The notes: generated by a model from the sequence alone, not told the origin. 64,000 nucleotides of DNA from an uncultured Prevotellaceae bacterium (GCA_902771155.1 CACXVS010000004.1:1-64000); one strand, 5' to 3'. Shown: positions 8,480 to 18,276, counted from the first letter of the stretch. A program made the numbers and translations.

Positions 8480-9613
8480 ATGAAATTATTCGATGTATAT
8501 CCGCTTTTCGACGTCAATATCGTCAGGGGCAAAGGTTGCAAGGTTTGGGACGACAAAGGTCAGGAGTACCTCGACCTCTATGGTGGTCATGCTGTGATTT
8601 CCATAGGTCATTCACATCCCCATTATATTGAGAAGGTAACGGAGCAGTTAAATCTATTGGGCTTCTACTCCAACTCGGTGATTAATAAATTACAGATGGA
8701 ACTCGCTGAGCGTCTGGGCAAGATTTCTGGCTACGACGATTACCAGTTGTTCCTTATCAACAGTGGTGCTGAGGCTAACGAGAACGCCTTGAAGCTGGCC
8801 TCGTTCACCAATGGGCGCACTCGAGTGCTCTCGTGTGAGAAAGCGTTCCATGGGCGTACGAGTCTTGCTGTCGAGGTGACTAATAATCCTAAGATCATCG
8901 CTCCCATCAATGATAATGGTCATGTGACCTATCTGCCCATGAACGACTTGGCAGCTTGGGAGCAGGAGTTGGCCAAGGGCGATGTCTGTGCAGTGATTCT
9001 GGAGTGTATCCAGGGTGTGGGAGGTATCAAACTCGCCACCCCAGCATTCGCCCAAGGTCTCGCTTCAGCCTGCAAGAAATATGGCACGATCCTGATCTGC
9101 GACGAGATCCAGTGTGGCTACGGACGAAGTGGTAAGTTCTTCGCCCACCAATGGTTGGGCATCAAGCCTGACGTCATCACGGTGGCCAAGGGCATCGCCA
9201 ATGGTTTCCCAATGGGTGGTGTGCTGATATCTCCCGAGTTCAAGCCCGTCTATGGACAGCTGGGCACCACCTTTGGTGGCAACCATCTGGCTTGTGCAGC
9301 TGCACTGGCCGTACTTGACGTGTTTGAGCAGGAGCGTCTGGTGGAGAATGCCAACGCTGTAGGGGAGTATCTGATCGCCCAACTGAAGGAGTTGCAAAAG
9401 ACGCAGAAGCATATCGTGGATGTTCGTGGACGAGGCTTGATGATTGGCATCGACCTTGATATTCCTCACAAGGATGTGCGTCAACCACTCATCTATCAGG
9501 AGCATTGCTTTACGGGTTGTGCAGGTACTAATATCCTGCGATTGCTACCACCACTCTGTCTCACCAAGGCAGATGCCGACCTGTTTATCGAAAAACTAAA
9601 GAAGACATTATGA
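8480..9613 (+). CDS. argD: Acetyl/succinyl-ornithine aminotransferase
   Basis: A 377-residue class-III PLP aminotransferase that forms N-acyl-ornithine from N-acyl-glutamate semialdehyde in arginine synthesis. The N-terminal half has INSGAEANENALKLA, FHGRTSLAV and ICDEIQCGYGRSG; the PLP lysine is in TVAKGIANGFPMGG (about residue 239). Bacteroidetes use N-succinyl intermediates at the transcarbamylase step, so the natural substrate may be the succinylated form (inference from argF' at 24470). It has its own promoter and overlaps proC by 4 bp (ATGA), joining arginine and proline synthesis. Confidence 0.93.
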   Translation: MKLFDVYPLFDVNIVRGKGCKVWDDKGQEYLDLYGGHAVISIGHSHPHYIEKVTEQLNLLGFYSNSVINKLQMELAERLGKISGYDDYQLFLINSGAEANENALKLASFTNGRTRVLSCEKAFHGRTSLAVEVTNNPKIIAPINDNGHVTYLPMNDLAAWEQELAKGDVCAVILECIQGVGGIKLATPAFAQGLASACKKYGTILICDEIQCGYGRSGKFFAHQWLGIKPDVITVAKGIANGFPMGGVLISPEFKPVYGQLGTTFGGNHLACAAALAVLDVFEQERLVENANAVGEYLIAQLKELQKTQKHIVDVRGRGLMIGIDLDIPHKDVRQPLIYQEHCFTGCAGTNILRLLPPLCLTKADADLFIEKLKKTL

Positions 9614-10389
9614 AGATAGCTGTTATCGGAGCTGGCGCCATGGGAGGTGCCACTGTAGAGGGTCTTATCAAAGGCCAGTATTTTAAGAATGAGGATATCA
9701 CTGTGGCTGATCCTTCACAGGCTGTCATGGAGAAGTTTTCCAAGATGGGCATCAGTGTGACCACCGACAATAAGCTCGCCGCAGATACTGCAGACATCGT
9801 CTGCGTAGTGGTAAAGCCCTGGTTGGTAGAGCGTGTGCTGAAGGATATCAAACCAGAGTTGGATGCCAAGCGCCAGATTCTGATTGTCATAGCAGCTGGT
9901 GTCTCTTCAGAGAGCATCAAGGCGTGGTTGGGTGAAAGCTGTCCTCCGTTGTTCCTCGTTATTCCCAATATCGCTATTGCAGAGATGGCTTCGATGACCT
10001 TCGTCGTGCCCGTTGGTGCCTCAGAGAAGGACATCAAGACGGTTACAGAGATCTTCGACGAGATGGGTTCTACGCTCATTACCGACGAGCAGCATCTCGC
10101 AGCAGGAACGACACTGGCCTCATGTGGTATCGCTTATGCCATGCGCTATGTGCGAGCAGCCTCAGAAGGAGGTGTGGAGTTGGGCTTCAAGGCCGACGAT
10201 GCCAAAGCCATCGTGATGCAGACCATGAAAGGAGCTGTAGAACTCTTAGAGGCCAGTGGTATGCACCCCGAAGCTGCTATCGACCTGGTAACGACACCTG
10301 GTGGCGTCACCATCAAAGGTCTTAACGAGATGGAGCATGCAGGCTTCACCTCAGCCGTCATACGGGGACTGAAGGCAGGGCTGAAATAA
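9610..10389 (+). CDS. proC: Pyrroline-5-carboxylate reductase
   Basis: A 259-residue NAD(P)H-dependent enzyme for the last step of proline synthesis. The N-terminal Rossmann motif is AVIGAGAMGGATVEGL (residues 3-18). The C-terminal dimerisation domain contains the P5CR signature TTPGGVTIKGLNEMEHAG. It is translationally coupled to argD and followed by a strong terminator, so argD-proC is a two-gene unit. The other proline genes, proBA, lie 8 kb away in a different transcription unit. Confidence 0.95.
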   Translation: MKIAVIGAGAMGGATVEGLIKGQYFKNEDITVADPSQAVMEKFSKMGISVTTDNKLAADTADIVCVVVKPWLVERVLKDIKPELDAKRQILIVIAAGVSSESIKAWLGESCPPLFLVIPNIAIAEMASMTFVVPVGASEKDIKTVTEIFDEMGSTLITDEQHLAAGTTLASCGIAYAMRYVRAASEGGVELGFKADDAKAIVMQTMKGAVELLEASGMHPEAAIDLVTTPGGVTIKGLNEMEHAGFTSAVIRGLKAGLK

Positions 10390-10398
10390 AACAAAGAT

Positions 10399-10430
10399 AA
10401 TGAGGGACTTGCCAAAGCAGGTCCCTCATT
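10399..10430 (+). terminator. Rho-independent terminator of argD-proC
   Basis: AATGAGGGAC (10399-10408) pairs perfectly with GTCCCTCATT (10421-10430). The stem extends inward through one G-T pair, T-A, G-C and C-G to a CAAA tetraloop (14 bp in all). A short T-rich tract (CTTTCT) follows. It separates proC from the efflux operon. Confidence 0.85.
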
Positions 10431-10468
10431 CTTTCTGAAGCATATAAAGACGATAGATATACGATACA

Positions 10469-11488
10469 ATGAAGAAAGGATTATTAGGATTACTGGTATT
10501 GCTTGCTGTTTGCAGTTGCAGTGATAAGAAAGGGAGTGGGTCTAAGGCTCCCACGAGAGTGAAGACGGAGGTTATATCGACGACCTCGGGTGTTAACGGA
10601 CAGACCTACGTTGGCATCGTGGAGGAGCGTGAAGCCACAGCTGTGAGTTTTACCACGATGGGAGCTGTGAAGCGTGTGTTGGTAAACGAAGGTCAGGCTG
10701 TGGGCAAGGGTCAGCTGATTGCAGAAATCGATGATACGCAGGCTCGCAATCTTCTTGCTGGTGCTGAGGCAGCGATGGCTCAGGCCAGCGATGCCCTGGA
10801 ACGTTACAAGATGCTGCACGATGCGGGTTCTTTACCCGAGGTGCAATGGGTAGAGATCCAGAGTAAGGTGGCCCAGGCTCAATCGCAACTGGATGTGGCC
10901 AAGAAGAATCTGGCTGATTGTAGGTTGGTAGCCCCTGTGAGTGGTATCATCGGGCGCAAGATGATTGGTGCTGGCGAGACGGCTCTGCCATCGCAAGCTG
11001 TGGTAAGCATTCTCGACATCTCTTCAGTAAAGGTAAAGGTGTCTATCCCAGAAGCAGAGATTGGCAGCATTAGTGGTAATACTCCATCTGTAATAAAAGT
11101 AGAAGCCATCAATCGCAGCTTCAGTGGTGGCAGAATAGAAAAAGGTGTACAGGCCGATGCCTTGACGCATACCTACGATATCCGTATCAACGTGGCTAAC
11201 AACGAAAGGAAACTATTGCCAGGAATGGTGGCTAATGTTCAGTTTGACGCAAAAGCAGGTCAAGAAGGTGGTCAGCAAACAATGCCTATAACAGCTATTC
11301 AGAGAAAGTCTGATGGAACGCTTTTTGTCTGGACGGTGGGTAAAGACAGTACGGCTCATCGCACTGTCGTCACTATTGGTGAAACTATAGGAAATCGAGT
11401 ATCTGCTGCATCGGGTATCAGCGAAGGTCAGCGTATCATCATTGAAGGTTATCAGAAACTGAGTGAGGGAACGAAAGTAATATACTAA
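10469..11488 (+). CDS. RND efflux periplasmic adaptor (membrane fusion lipoprotein)
   Basis: A 339-residue HlyD/AcrA-family adaptor. The signal sequence ends in a lipobox (LAVCSC, Cys about 17-19), so it should be anchored in the inner membrane. Beta-barrel and lipoyl halves (VNEGQAVGKGQLIAEIDDTQ and CRLVAPVSGIIGRKMIGAGE) flank a helical hairpin at about 90-150. It connects the pump at 11490 to the outer-membrane channel at 14603. One nucleotide separates it from the pump gene. No clear TAnnTTTG box was seen in the 80 bp upstream. Confidence 0.92.
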   Translation: MKKGLLGLLVLLAVCSCSDKKGSGSKAPTRVKTEVISTTSGVNGQTYVGIVEEREATAVSFTTMGAVKRVLVNEGQAVGKGQLIAEIDDTQARNLLAGAEAAMAQASDALERYKMLHDAGSLPEVQWVEIQSKVAQAQSQLDVAKKNLADCRLVAPVSGIIGRKMIGAGETALPSQAVVSILDISSVKVKVSIPEAEIGSISGNTPSVIKVEAINRSFSGGRIEKGVQADALTHTYDIRINVANNERKLLPGMVANVQFDAKAGQEGGQQTMPITAIQRKSDGTLFVWTVGKDSTAHRTVVTIGETIGNRVSAASGISEGQRIIIEGYQKLSEGTKVIY

Positions 11489-11489
11489 G

Positions 11490-14400
11490 ATGAAACAGAT
11501 GAATTGGCTGAAATGGCCTTTGGAGCATTATTCGATCACGCTGCTCATCGTAGGCATCCTGTTTGTTATGGGTATCTTTGGCATGTACACGATGCCAAAG
11601 GATGAGTTTCCTCATGCCACCATTCGTCAGGGTGTGGTGATTGCTGTCTATCCAGGTGCTACCAGTGAGGAAGTAGAGCAGCAGGTAGCTCGTCCGTTAG
11701 AGCGCTATCTCTTTACCTTTGGCGAGGTAAATCGCTCCAAGACCACCACCACGTCGCAAAACGGCATGTGCATCATGATGGTGCGCCTGAACGACGACGT
11801 GAACAACAAGGATGAGGTGTGGAGTAAGTTGAAGCATGGACTCAATGCCTATAAGACTCAGTTGCCCAGTGGGGTGCTGGCCATTGTCGTAAACGACGAC
11901 TTTGGCAACACCTCTGCCTTGCTGATTGCCATTGCAAGCGACCAGCGCAGCTATCGGGAACTGAAACAATATAGCGACGACCTGAGCGACCGACTGCGTC
12001 GTATTCCCTCTGTTGCCAACGTGAAAATGTTTGGTGAACAGAAGGAGCAGATAAGTCTTTATATTGATCGTCAGCGCCTGCAAGCCTATGGCATTGGCCA
12101 GCAGATGCTTTTCTCGCGCCTTCAGGCTCAGGGTATCACAACCGTCAGTGGTAGCATCAGCGACGACGACCAACAGATTCCCATCCACGTAGAGACAACG
12201 GAGGATACGGAGGAGGAGATTGCCAACCAGATCATCTTCTCTGACCCTGTAACGGGTAAGGTGGCAAGGGTGCGAGATGTGGCTACCGTTAAGCGTGAAT
12301 ATGAGCCTATGTCGAGTCGCATCGAACAGGACGGTCACCCCTGTGTATTGCTCTCTATGGAGATGACGCCAGGAAATAATGTCGTACAATATGGAAAGGA
12401 GGTTGACGAAGTGCTCAACAATTTCCGTGTTAATGAGTTGCCTGATGATGTGAACGTCACTCGTATTGCAGATAAGCCAAAGGTTGTGGCCATGAGTGTC
12501 AGCGACTTCCTTCGCGACCTGCTTATCTCGATGCTGATAATCATCTTGGTGATGATGGTGCTCTTCCCCATCCGTTCCGCCATTGTTGCTGCCATTACCA
12601 TTCCTCTCAGCACGTTTGTCTCTGTGGCAATCATGTATATGGCTGGTATCGAATTAAATATTGTGACATTGGCTGCATTAATCGTCGTACTGGGAATGAT
12701 TGTTGACAATAGTATCGTGGTTATCGATGGCTATCTGGAATATCTGGGGAAAGGATTCGAGCCCTCAAAGGCTGCTATCGAGTCGGCCCGTCAGTACTTC
12801 ATGCCAATGATGCTGGCCACCATCTGCATCTGTGCCATCTTCTACCCCTTCCTCATCACGATGAAAGGTATGTTCCATGACTGTCTGGAAGATTTCCCCG
12901 TCACCATTACTATCAACCTCATGGTGTCGCTCCTCCTGGCAGTAATGGTGATACCATTCCTTGAGGTGCGTATCATCAAACCCGGTAAGGTGAGCACTGG
13001 TGGTAATGCCATCACTAAGTGGGTGCAGAAAACCTATGATAAGGTGCTCGACTGGACCTTTTCTCACCCGTTCCTTACCATCTGTGGTGGTCTGGGTGTA
13101 ATCCTTCTCTCTAGTCTTATTGCGCCCACACTGAAGATACGACTCTTCCCCTATGCTGATCGCGATCAGTTTGCTGTGGAGATCTTCTTACCCGATGGCA
13201 AGGGTATGGCGGAGACGGAAGTGATAGCCGACTCTGTACAGCATGTACTGCAACAAGACGAGCGTATTAAGAACATAACGGGCTTTATTGGCTGTTCGTC
13301 GCCCCGTTTTATGGATGCTTATGCCCCTCAGATGGCTGGGGCTAATTATGCACAGTTCATTGTCAACACAAAAAGCGACAAGGCAACACTTGACTTACTG
13401 GCACAGTATCAGCCTCAGTTAAGCGAGGCCTTCCCTAATGCCTATGTGAAGTTCAAGCGCCTTGACTATCTGGAGGTCAGCGAACTGGAGTATCGTTTCT
13501 ATGGCGATAATCTCGACTCCCTCCATGTGGTGGCAGAGAGGTTGATGGACCGTATGAGGGAAATGCCGGAACTGGAGTGGGTACACACAGACTTTCTCCA
13601 GCCTTATCCTATCATAAACATAGAACTCGATCCAGTGACCTCTGCCCAGTTGGGTATTACACGTACCACAGCCCAGCTGGCTCTTAGTGCCACCTCCAGC
13701 GACCTGCGGGTAGGACAGATTTGGGAGGGTAATTACGAATTGCCCATCATTGTCAAAGACGATGCCGACATGACCTTCTCCGATATCGCGAACCTTGGCA
13801 TTTCTTCGCCCACTTCGATGATTTCTGCTGGTCTTTATGAATCCAACACCACGGTACCTCTGCGCCAGATTGCAAAGGTTGGTCCGAAGTGGAGCGAAAG
13901 TCGTATTCTGCATCGTGGCGGTGAGCGCTGTATCACCGTGACGGCTCAGTTTGCACAGGGAGTCTATACTGCTCCCATTGAGAAACGTATTGCAGAGATC
14001 ATGCATCAGGAAATCGATATCCCTCAAGGCGTTCGTGCTGAGGTGGGTGGTGAGATAGAATATGGCGATGAGGCCATGCCTCAGATTATTGGTGGTATAG
14101 TTATCGCCATGATTATCGTGTTCTTCTTCCTGCTGTTCAACTTCAAGAAATATGGTATTACCACCGTTTGCATGACTGCCTTAGGACTGATGATCCCTGG
14201 TGCCCTCATAGGTCTCGGACTGATGAACAGAGCATTAGGTCTCACTTCCATCTTTGGACTTATCACGCTGATGGGTATGATTATGCGTAACGAGATATTG
14301 ATCTTTGAACACGCCATCGACCTGATTAAGCAATATGTGGCAGAACATGGCGATTGGACAGTGGATCGTCAGGCTTATAATGCGGCTGTAAAACAGGCTG

Positions 14401-14600
14401 CCTATGATGCTGGCAAGCGTCGTATGGTGCCTATCTTCCTTACCACGGCGACAACTGCCGTTGGTGTGGTGCCCATGATTATCGCCCAGAGTTCGTTCTG
14501 GATGCCTGTGGGTGTCACCATCTTTGCTGGTGGTATCGGCTCGCTTATCATGGTAGTCACCATGCTGCCTGTTATTTATTGGAAAGTAAACCTCAAATAG
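11490..14600 (+). CDS. RND-family efflux pump subunit (AcrB-like)
   Basis: A 1036-residue inner-membrane proton-driven exporter with the expected 12 helices and two large periplasmic loops (about 35-335 and 560-860). In TM4 the proton-relay pair Asp-Asp of AcrB is Asp-Asn (LGMIVDNSIVVID). In TM10 the relay Lys is replaced by Arg (GMIMRNEILIFE). This VDN/R arrangement differs from classical AcrB, although VDN variants are common in other RND branches. Substrate cannot be predicted. It is flanked by its adaptor and a TolC-like gene, a complete tripartite set with no adjacent regulator. Confidence 0.93.
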   Translation: MKQMNWLKWPLEHYSITLLIVGILFVMGIFGMYTMPKDEFPHATIRQGVVIAVYPGATSEEVEQQVARPLERYLFTFGEVNRSKTTTTSQNGMCIMMVRLNDDVNNKDEVWSKLKHGLNAYKTQLPSGVLAIVVNDDFGNTSALLIAIASDQRSYRELKQYSDDLSDRLRRIPSVANVKMFGEQKEQISLYIDRQRLQAYGIGQQMLFSRLQAQGITTVSGSISDDDQQIPIHVETTEDTEEEIANQIIFSDPVTGKVARVRDVATVKREYEPMSSRIEQDGHPCVLLSMEMTPGNNVVQYGKEVDEVLNNFRVNELPDDVNVTRIADKPKVVAMSVSDFLRDLLISMLIIILVMMVLFPIRSAIVAAITIPLSTFVSVAIMYMAGIELNIVTLAALIVVLGMIVDNSIVVIDGYLEYLGKGFEPSKAAIESARQYFMPMMLATICICAIFYPFLITMKGMFHDCLEDFPVTITINLMVSLLLAVMVIPFLEVRIIKPGKVSTGGNAITKWVQKTYDKVLDWTFSHPFLTICGGLGVILLSSLIAPTLKIRLFPYADRDQFAVEIFLPDGKGMAETEVIADSVQHVLQQDERIKNITGFIGCSSPRFMDAYAPQMAGANYAQFIVNTKSDKATLDLLAQYQPQLSEAFPNAYVKFKRLDYLEVSELEYRFYGDNLDSLHVVAERLMDRMREMPELEWVHTDFLQPYPIINIELDPVTSAQLGITRTTAQLALSATSSDLRVGQIWEGNYELPIIVKDDADMTFSDIANLGISSPTSMISAGLYESNTTVPLRQIAKVGPKWSESRILHRGGERCITVTAQFAQGVYTAPIEKRIAEIMHQEIDIPQGVRAEVGGEIEYGDEAMPQIIGGIVIAMIIVFFFLLFNFKKYGITTVCMTALGLMIPGALIGLGLMNRALGLTSIFGLITLMGMIMRNEILIFEHAIDLIKQYVAEHGDWTVDRQAYNAAVKQAAYDAGKRRMVPIFLTTATTAVGVVPMIIAQSSFWMPVGVTIFAGGIGSLIMVVTMLPVIYWKVNLK

Positions 14601-14602
14601 TC

Positions 14603-15937
14603 ATGAAAAAGGTATTAACACTCATAGCTCTTAGTTGTGCTATAACAGTTACAGCACAGACCTATTCGTTAGAGCAGCTCAAAGACTCTGCACTGCAGAA
14701 TAACATCGCCGTCCGTTCTGCCCGTCATGGTATCGAGGCAGCTCAACAGGAGCGCAAGGAATCTTTCACGAAGTATTTTCCTAATATAAGCGGTACAGGC
14801 CTCTGGTTTAATGCCAACAAGGGTATGGCTGAAATTACCCTGAACATGTCGGAGACTATTCCGCCTGAGTTGGGCGCTTCCCTTGCACAGATGCTTCCTG
14901 CCGAGGCATTGGCTGCCCTTGCCAATCCTATCAGTATCTCGATGATGAAGAACGGAACCATCGCAGGTGTTACAGCTATGCAACCCGTTTTTGCCGGAGG
15001 ACAGATTATCAATGGTAACAAACTGGCGAAAGTTGGCGAGGATGTGAGTCGTCTTCAACTCCAACTTTCTGAGAACGAGGTAGAGAAGACTGTCGAACAG
15101 TATTTCTGGCAGATTGTCTCCTTACAGGAAAAGATGAAGACAATTGAGGCCGTTGAGGCTCTTTTGACAGATGTGGCTAAGGATGCTGACGTCGCTGTCC
15201 GTGCTGGTGTTGCCATGCGAAATGATCTTCTGCAGGTTCAATTGCGCCAGAACGATGTGGCCAGTCAGAAACTAAAGCTTCAGAACGGTCTCTCGCTTGT
15301 GAGATTGCTGCTTATCCAATACTGTGGTCTGGAAGAGTCTGCTTTTACGCTGAGCTACCCTTCTGAGGTCGCTTCGCCACTCAGTCTTAAACAGGATCAT
15401 CAGCAGGCTTTGGCTGGTACTGCAGAATATCAGTTGTTAGGAAAGCAGGTAGAGGCAGCCAGTTTGCAGCGTAAGATGGAGGTTGGTAAGAATCTTCCGA
15501 CGATAGGGGTTGGGGCAGGTTACAACTATCATAACCTCTTGGATAACGACCATACCTTCGGAATGCTCTTTGCAACCGTCAGTGTGCCTATTACCGATTG
15601 GTGGGGTGGTTCTCATGCCATTAAGCGCAGAAAGATAGAACAGCAGAAGGCCGAGGAACAACTTGTTGACAATGCAGAACTTCTGAAGATCAGGATGCAG
15701 AAGGCATGGAACGATGTGGAAGAAGCCTATCAGCAGCTTGATATCACCAGGCGTAGCATAGAACAGGCCGAGGAGAATCTGCGCCTGAACCGTGATTTCT
15801 ATCGTGCAGGCACATCTAAGATGAGTGATCTGCTCGAAGCCCAATTGCTGTATCAGCAGGCATGCGACAAACATAGTGAAGCATACGCTGACTACCAGAA
15901 TAAGCAGTTGGAATACCGTCAGGCTGTAGGACAGTAG
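14603..15937 (+). CDS. TolC-family outer-membrane efflux protein
   Basis: A 444-residue outer-membrane channel. The chosen start (14603, MKKVLTLIALSCAITVTAQ) gives a clean signal peptide of about 19 residues; an in-frame ATG at 14579 would overlap the pump gene and spoil it. Two TolC repeats of long coiled helices (about 25-220 and 240-440) are evident from the heptad-rich, Gln/Glu/Ala-rich sequence. It is the last gene of the tripartite efflux operon and is followed by a hairpin at 15963-15997. Confidence 0.92.
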   Translation: MKKVLTLIALSCAITVTAQTYSLEQLKDSALQNNIAVRSARHGIEAAQQERKESFTKYFPNISGTGLWFNANKGMAEITLNMSETIPPELGASLAQMLPAEALAALANPISISMMKNGTIAGVTAMQPVFAGGQIINGNKLAKVGEDVSRLQLQLSENEVEKTVEQYFWQIVSLQEKMKTIEAVEALLTDVAKDADVAVRAGVAMRNDLLQVQLRQNDVASQKLKLQNGLSLVRLLLIQYCGLEESAFTLSYPSEVASPLSLKQDHQQALAGTAEYQLLGKQVEAASLQRKMEVGKNLPTIGVGAGYNYHNLLDNDHTFGMLFATVSVPITDWWGGSHAIKRRKIEQQKAEEQLVDNAELLKIRMQKAWNDVEEAYQQLDITRRSIEQAEENLRLNRDFYRAGTSKMSDLLEAQLLYQQACDKHSEAYADYQNKQLEYRQAVGQ

Positions 15938-15962
15938 TTTTTTGTGAGTCAACAAATAGCGG

Positions 15963-15997
15963 AACACCGAAGAAAATCGTGCATTTTCTTTGGTGTT
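15963..15997 (+). terminator. Terminator of the RND operon
   Basis: AACACCGAAGAAAAT (15963-15977) pairs with ATTTTCTTTGGTGTT (15983-15997) over 15 bp with one G-T pair and a CGTGC loop; T-rich sequence follows. The 3' arm contains the TTTG -33 element of the next promoter, so the two signals are superimposed. Confidence 0.75.
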
Positions 15998-16019
15998 TCA
16001 TTGTTTTTACGTAATTTTG
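15989..16019 (+). promoter_or_regulatory. Promoter of the XRE-cupin / acyl-CoA synthetase operon
   Basis: TTTG at 15989-15992, a 19 bp spacer and TAATTTTG at 16012-16019, with the start codon 26 bp downstream. The -33 element lies within the terminator hairpin of the preceding operon. Confidence 0.72.
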
Positions 16020-16045
16020 CAACCAAAAAATAAACACAGGTCATT

Positions 16046-16603
16046 ATGGACGAACAATTAAAGCAAATAGGTGAGCGCTTGCGCGGACTGCGTGATGTGC
16101 TCGACATTCCGGTAAGCGAGATGGCTGACACCATCGGGATCTCTTCAGAGAAGTATGAGAAGATTGAAGCAGGCGAGTTGGATATCACCATCTCAAACCT
16201 GATGAAAATTGCAAAAAAGTATGGTGTTTCCACAGAGGAACTGATCTTTGCTGAGGCTCCCCACATGAAGTCTTACTATGTAACCCGCAAGGGACAGGGT
16301 ATGAGCATTGAGAGAACAAAAGCATACAAGTATCAAAGTCTCGTTGGTGGTTTCGTGAACCACAAGGCCGATGTGTTCATTGTTACTGTTGAGCCGAAGC
16401 CTGAGGCACACACCATTTACAAGAACTCACACCCAGGGCAGGAGTTTAATATGGTGCTCGAAGGCAAGATGGAACTCTACATTGCTGGAAAAACCATTAT
16501 CTTGGAAGAAGGAGACTCGATCTATTTCGACTCCACCAAGCCCCACGGCATGCTCGCTGTTGGCGACAAACCTGTCAAATTCTTAGCATTTACAGTAGAA
16601 TAA
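16046..16603 (+). CDS. XRE-family regulator with C-terminal cupin domain
   Basis: A 185-residue transcription factor. The N-terminal HTH_3 domain (about residues 5-63) contains VSEMADTIGISSEKYEKIEAGELDIT. The C-terminal cupin (about 105-184) contains HPGQEFNMVLEGKMELYI and GDSIYFDSTKPHGM, a small-molecule-binding beta barrel. Proteins of this type often sense the substrate or product of a neighbouring enzyme. Here the acyl-CoA synthetase starts 8 bp downstream, so it is likely the cognate regulator (inference). Possible operator sequences are the inverted repeats around the promoter at 15963-16019. Confidence 0.87.
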   Translation: MDEQLKQIGERLRGLRDVLDIPVSEMADTIGISSEKYEKIEAGELDITISNLMKIAKKYGVSTEELIFAEAPHMKSYYVTRKGQGMSIERTKAYKYQSLVGGFVNHKADVFIVTVEPKPEAHTIYKNSHPGQEFNMVLEGKMELYIAGKTIILEEGDSIYFDSTKPHGMLAVGDKPVKFLAFTVE

Positions 16604-16611
16604 ACTAAACT

Positions 16612-18276
16612 ATGGTAGAAAGATTTTTAAAGCAGACGCATTTTGAGTCTGTTGAGGATTACAACAAAAACTTGGAGTTTATCATTCCCGAGGGTTTTAA
16701 TTTTGCATACGATGTGATGGATGCCTGGGCCGAGGAGGCTCCAGAGAAACTTGCCATTCTTTGGACCAACGACCTGGGTGATGAGATACGCACGACCTAC
16801 GGGGAACTGAAAGAGCAGACCGACCAGGCTGCTTCATATCTGATGTCATTAGGTATCGGAAAGAACGATCCCGTGATGCTGATCCTGAAGCGCCGTTATG
16901 AATGGTGGGTGGTGATGCTGGCCCTGTGTAAGATTGGTGCCATCGTGATTCCTGCCACCCACATGTTGACAAAGCACGACATCGTATATCGCAATACCCG
17001 TGCCTCGATTAAGGCAATTATCTGTGTGGATGATGCGTATGTAACAGAGCAGATAAAGCTGGCTTTGCCCGAAAGTCCGACGGTAGATATCCTGATTGCC
17101 GTTACGGATCATGGCAAACCCATTCCCGAGGGTTTCCACGATTGGCAGTCGGAGTGGCAGAAGGCTCCTAAATTCGTACGTCCGAAGCATGTGAATGATA
17201 ATGAGGATACCATGCTGATGTACTTTACCAGTGGAACATCAGGAGAACCGAAAATGGTGGCTCATGATTATCTCTATGCGATGGGACATCTGACAACGGG
17301 TGTGTTCTGGCATAACCTGCACGAAGGCTCACTCCATCTGACAGTGGCCGATACAGGATGGGGAAAGGCAGTATGGGGAAAGTTCTATGGACAGTGGTTC
17401 GCTGGTGCTACAGTCTTTGTCTTCGACCATGAGAAGTTTAATGCGGATACATTGCTTCGTCAGATGGAGAAGTACCATGTGACGAGTTTCTGTGCACCGC
17501 CGACCATCTATCGTTTCATGATCCGTGAGGATTTGTCGAAGTACGACCTCTCTTCACTTGAATACTGTTGTACGGCTGGTGAGGCTTTGAACCCTGCCGT
17601 CTTCGATAAGTTCTACGAGAAGACTGGCATTAAGATGATGGAGGGATTCGGACAGACGGAGACCACCATGACTCTTGGCACCTTCCCATGGATGGAGCCC
17701 AAACCAGGTTCGATGGGTATTCCAAACGCTCAGTATGATATCGACCTGTTGCGCGCTGATGGAACCAGTTGCGAGGATGGTGAGAAAGGTGAGATCGTGG
17801 TTCGCGTGGGTGACCGTAAGCCCATCGGACTCTTCAAAGGTTACTATCGTGACGAAGAGAAGACGCGTGAGGCTTGGCACGACGGCATTTATCATACCGG
17901 CGACATGGCTTGGCGCGACGAGGATGGCTACTACTGGTTTGAAGGTCGTATCGACGACGTCATCAAGTCCAGTGGCTACCGCATTGGTCCGTTCGAGGTA
18001 GAGTCGGCTCTGATGACTCATCCTGCCGTTGTGGAGTGTGCCATCACTGGTGTACCCGACGAAATACGTGGTATGGTGGTAAAAGCCACTGTCGTTCTCG
18101 GTAAGGAGTGGAAAGACAAGGCTGGCGATGACCTTATCAAGGAATTACAGCAGCATGTCAAGAAAGAGACGGCTCCCTATAAGTATCCCCGTATCATCGA
18201 GTTTGTCGATGAACTGCCCAAGACCATCAGTGGTAAGATACGCCGAGTAGAGATCAGACAAAAAGACGCTAAATGA
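16612..18276 (+). CDS. AMP-binding acyl-CoA synthetase (medium-chain/acetyl-CoA synthetase-like)
   Basis: A 554-residue ANL-superfamily enzyme that activates a carboxylic acid to its acyl-AMP and then acyl-CoA. The P-loop is YFTSGTSGEPKM (about 203-214), the adenine-binding motif is EGFGQTETT, and the hinge/ribose block is YHTGDMAWRDEDGYYWFEGR. The catalytic Lys lies in LPKTISGKIRR near the C-terminus. The overall pattern fits the MACS group better than short AcsA; the acid used is not identifiable. It is preceded by its likely XRE-cupin regulator and overlaps proB by 4 bp, an unusual coupling of acid activation with proline synthesis. Confidence 0.87.
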   Translation: MVERFLKQTHFESVEDYNKNLEFIIPEGFNFAYDVMDAWAEEAPEKLAILWTNDLGDEIRTTYGELKEQTDQAASYLMSLGIGKNDPVMLILKRRYEWWVVMLALCKIGAIVIPATHMLTKHDIVYRNTRASIKAIICVDDAYVTEQIKLALPESPTVDILIAVTDHGKPIPEGFHDWQSEWQKAPKFVRPKHVNDNEDTMLMYFTSGTSGEPKMVAHDYLYAMGHLTTGVFWHNLHEGSLHLTVADTGWGKAVWGKFYGQWFAGATVFVFDHEKFNADTLLRQMEKYHVTSFCAPPTIYRFMIREDLSKYDLSSLEYCCTAGEALNPAVFDKFYEKTGIKMMEGFGQTETTMTLGTFPWMEPKPGSMGIPNAQYDIDLLRADGTSCEDGEKGEIVVRVGDRKPIGLFKGYYRDEEKTREAWHDGIYHTGDMAWRDEDGYYWFEGRIDDVIKSSGYRIGPFEVESALMTHPAVVECAITGVPDEIRGMVVKATVVLGKEWKDKAGDDLIKELQQHVKKETAPYKYPRIIEFVDELPKTISGKIRRVEIRQKDAK

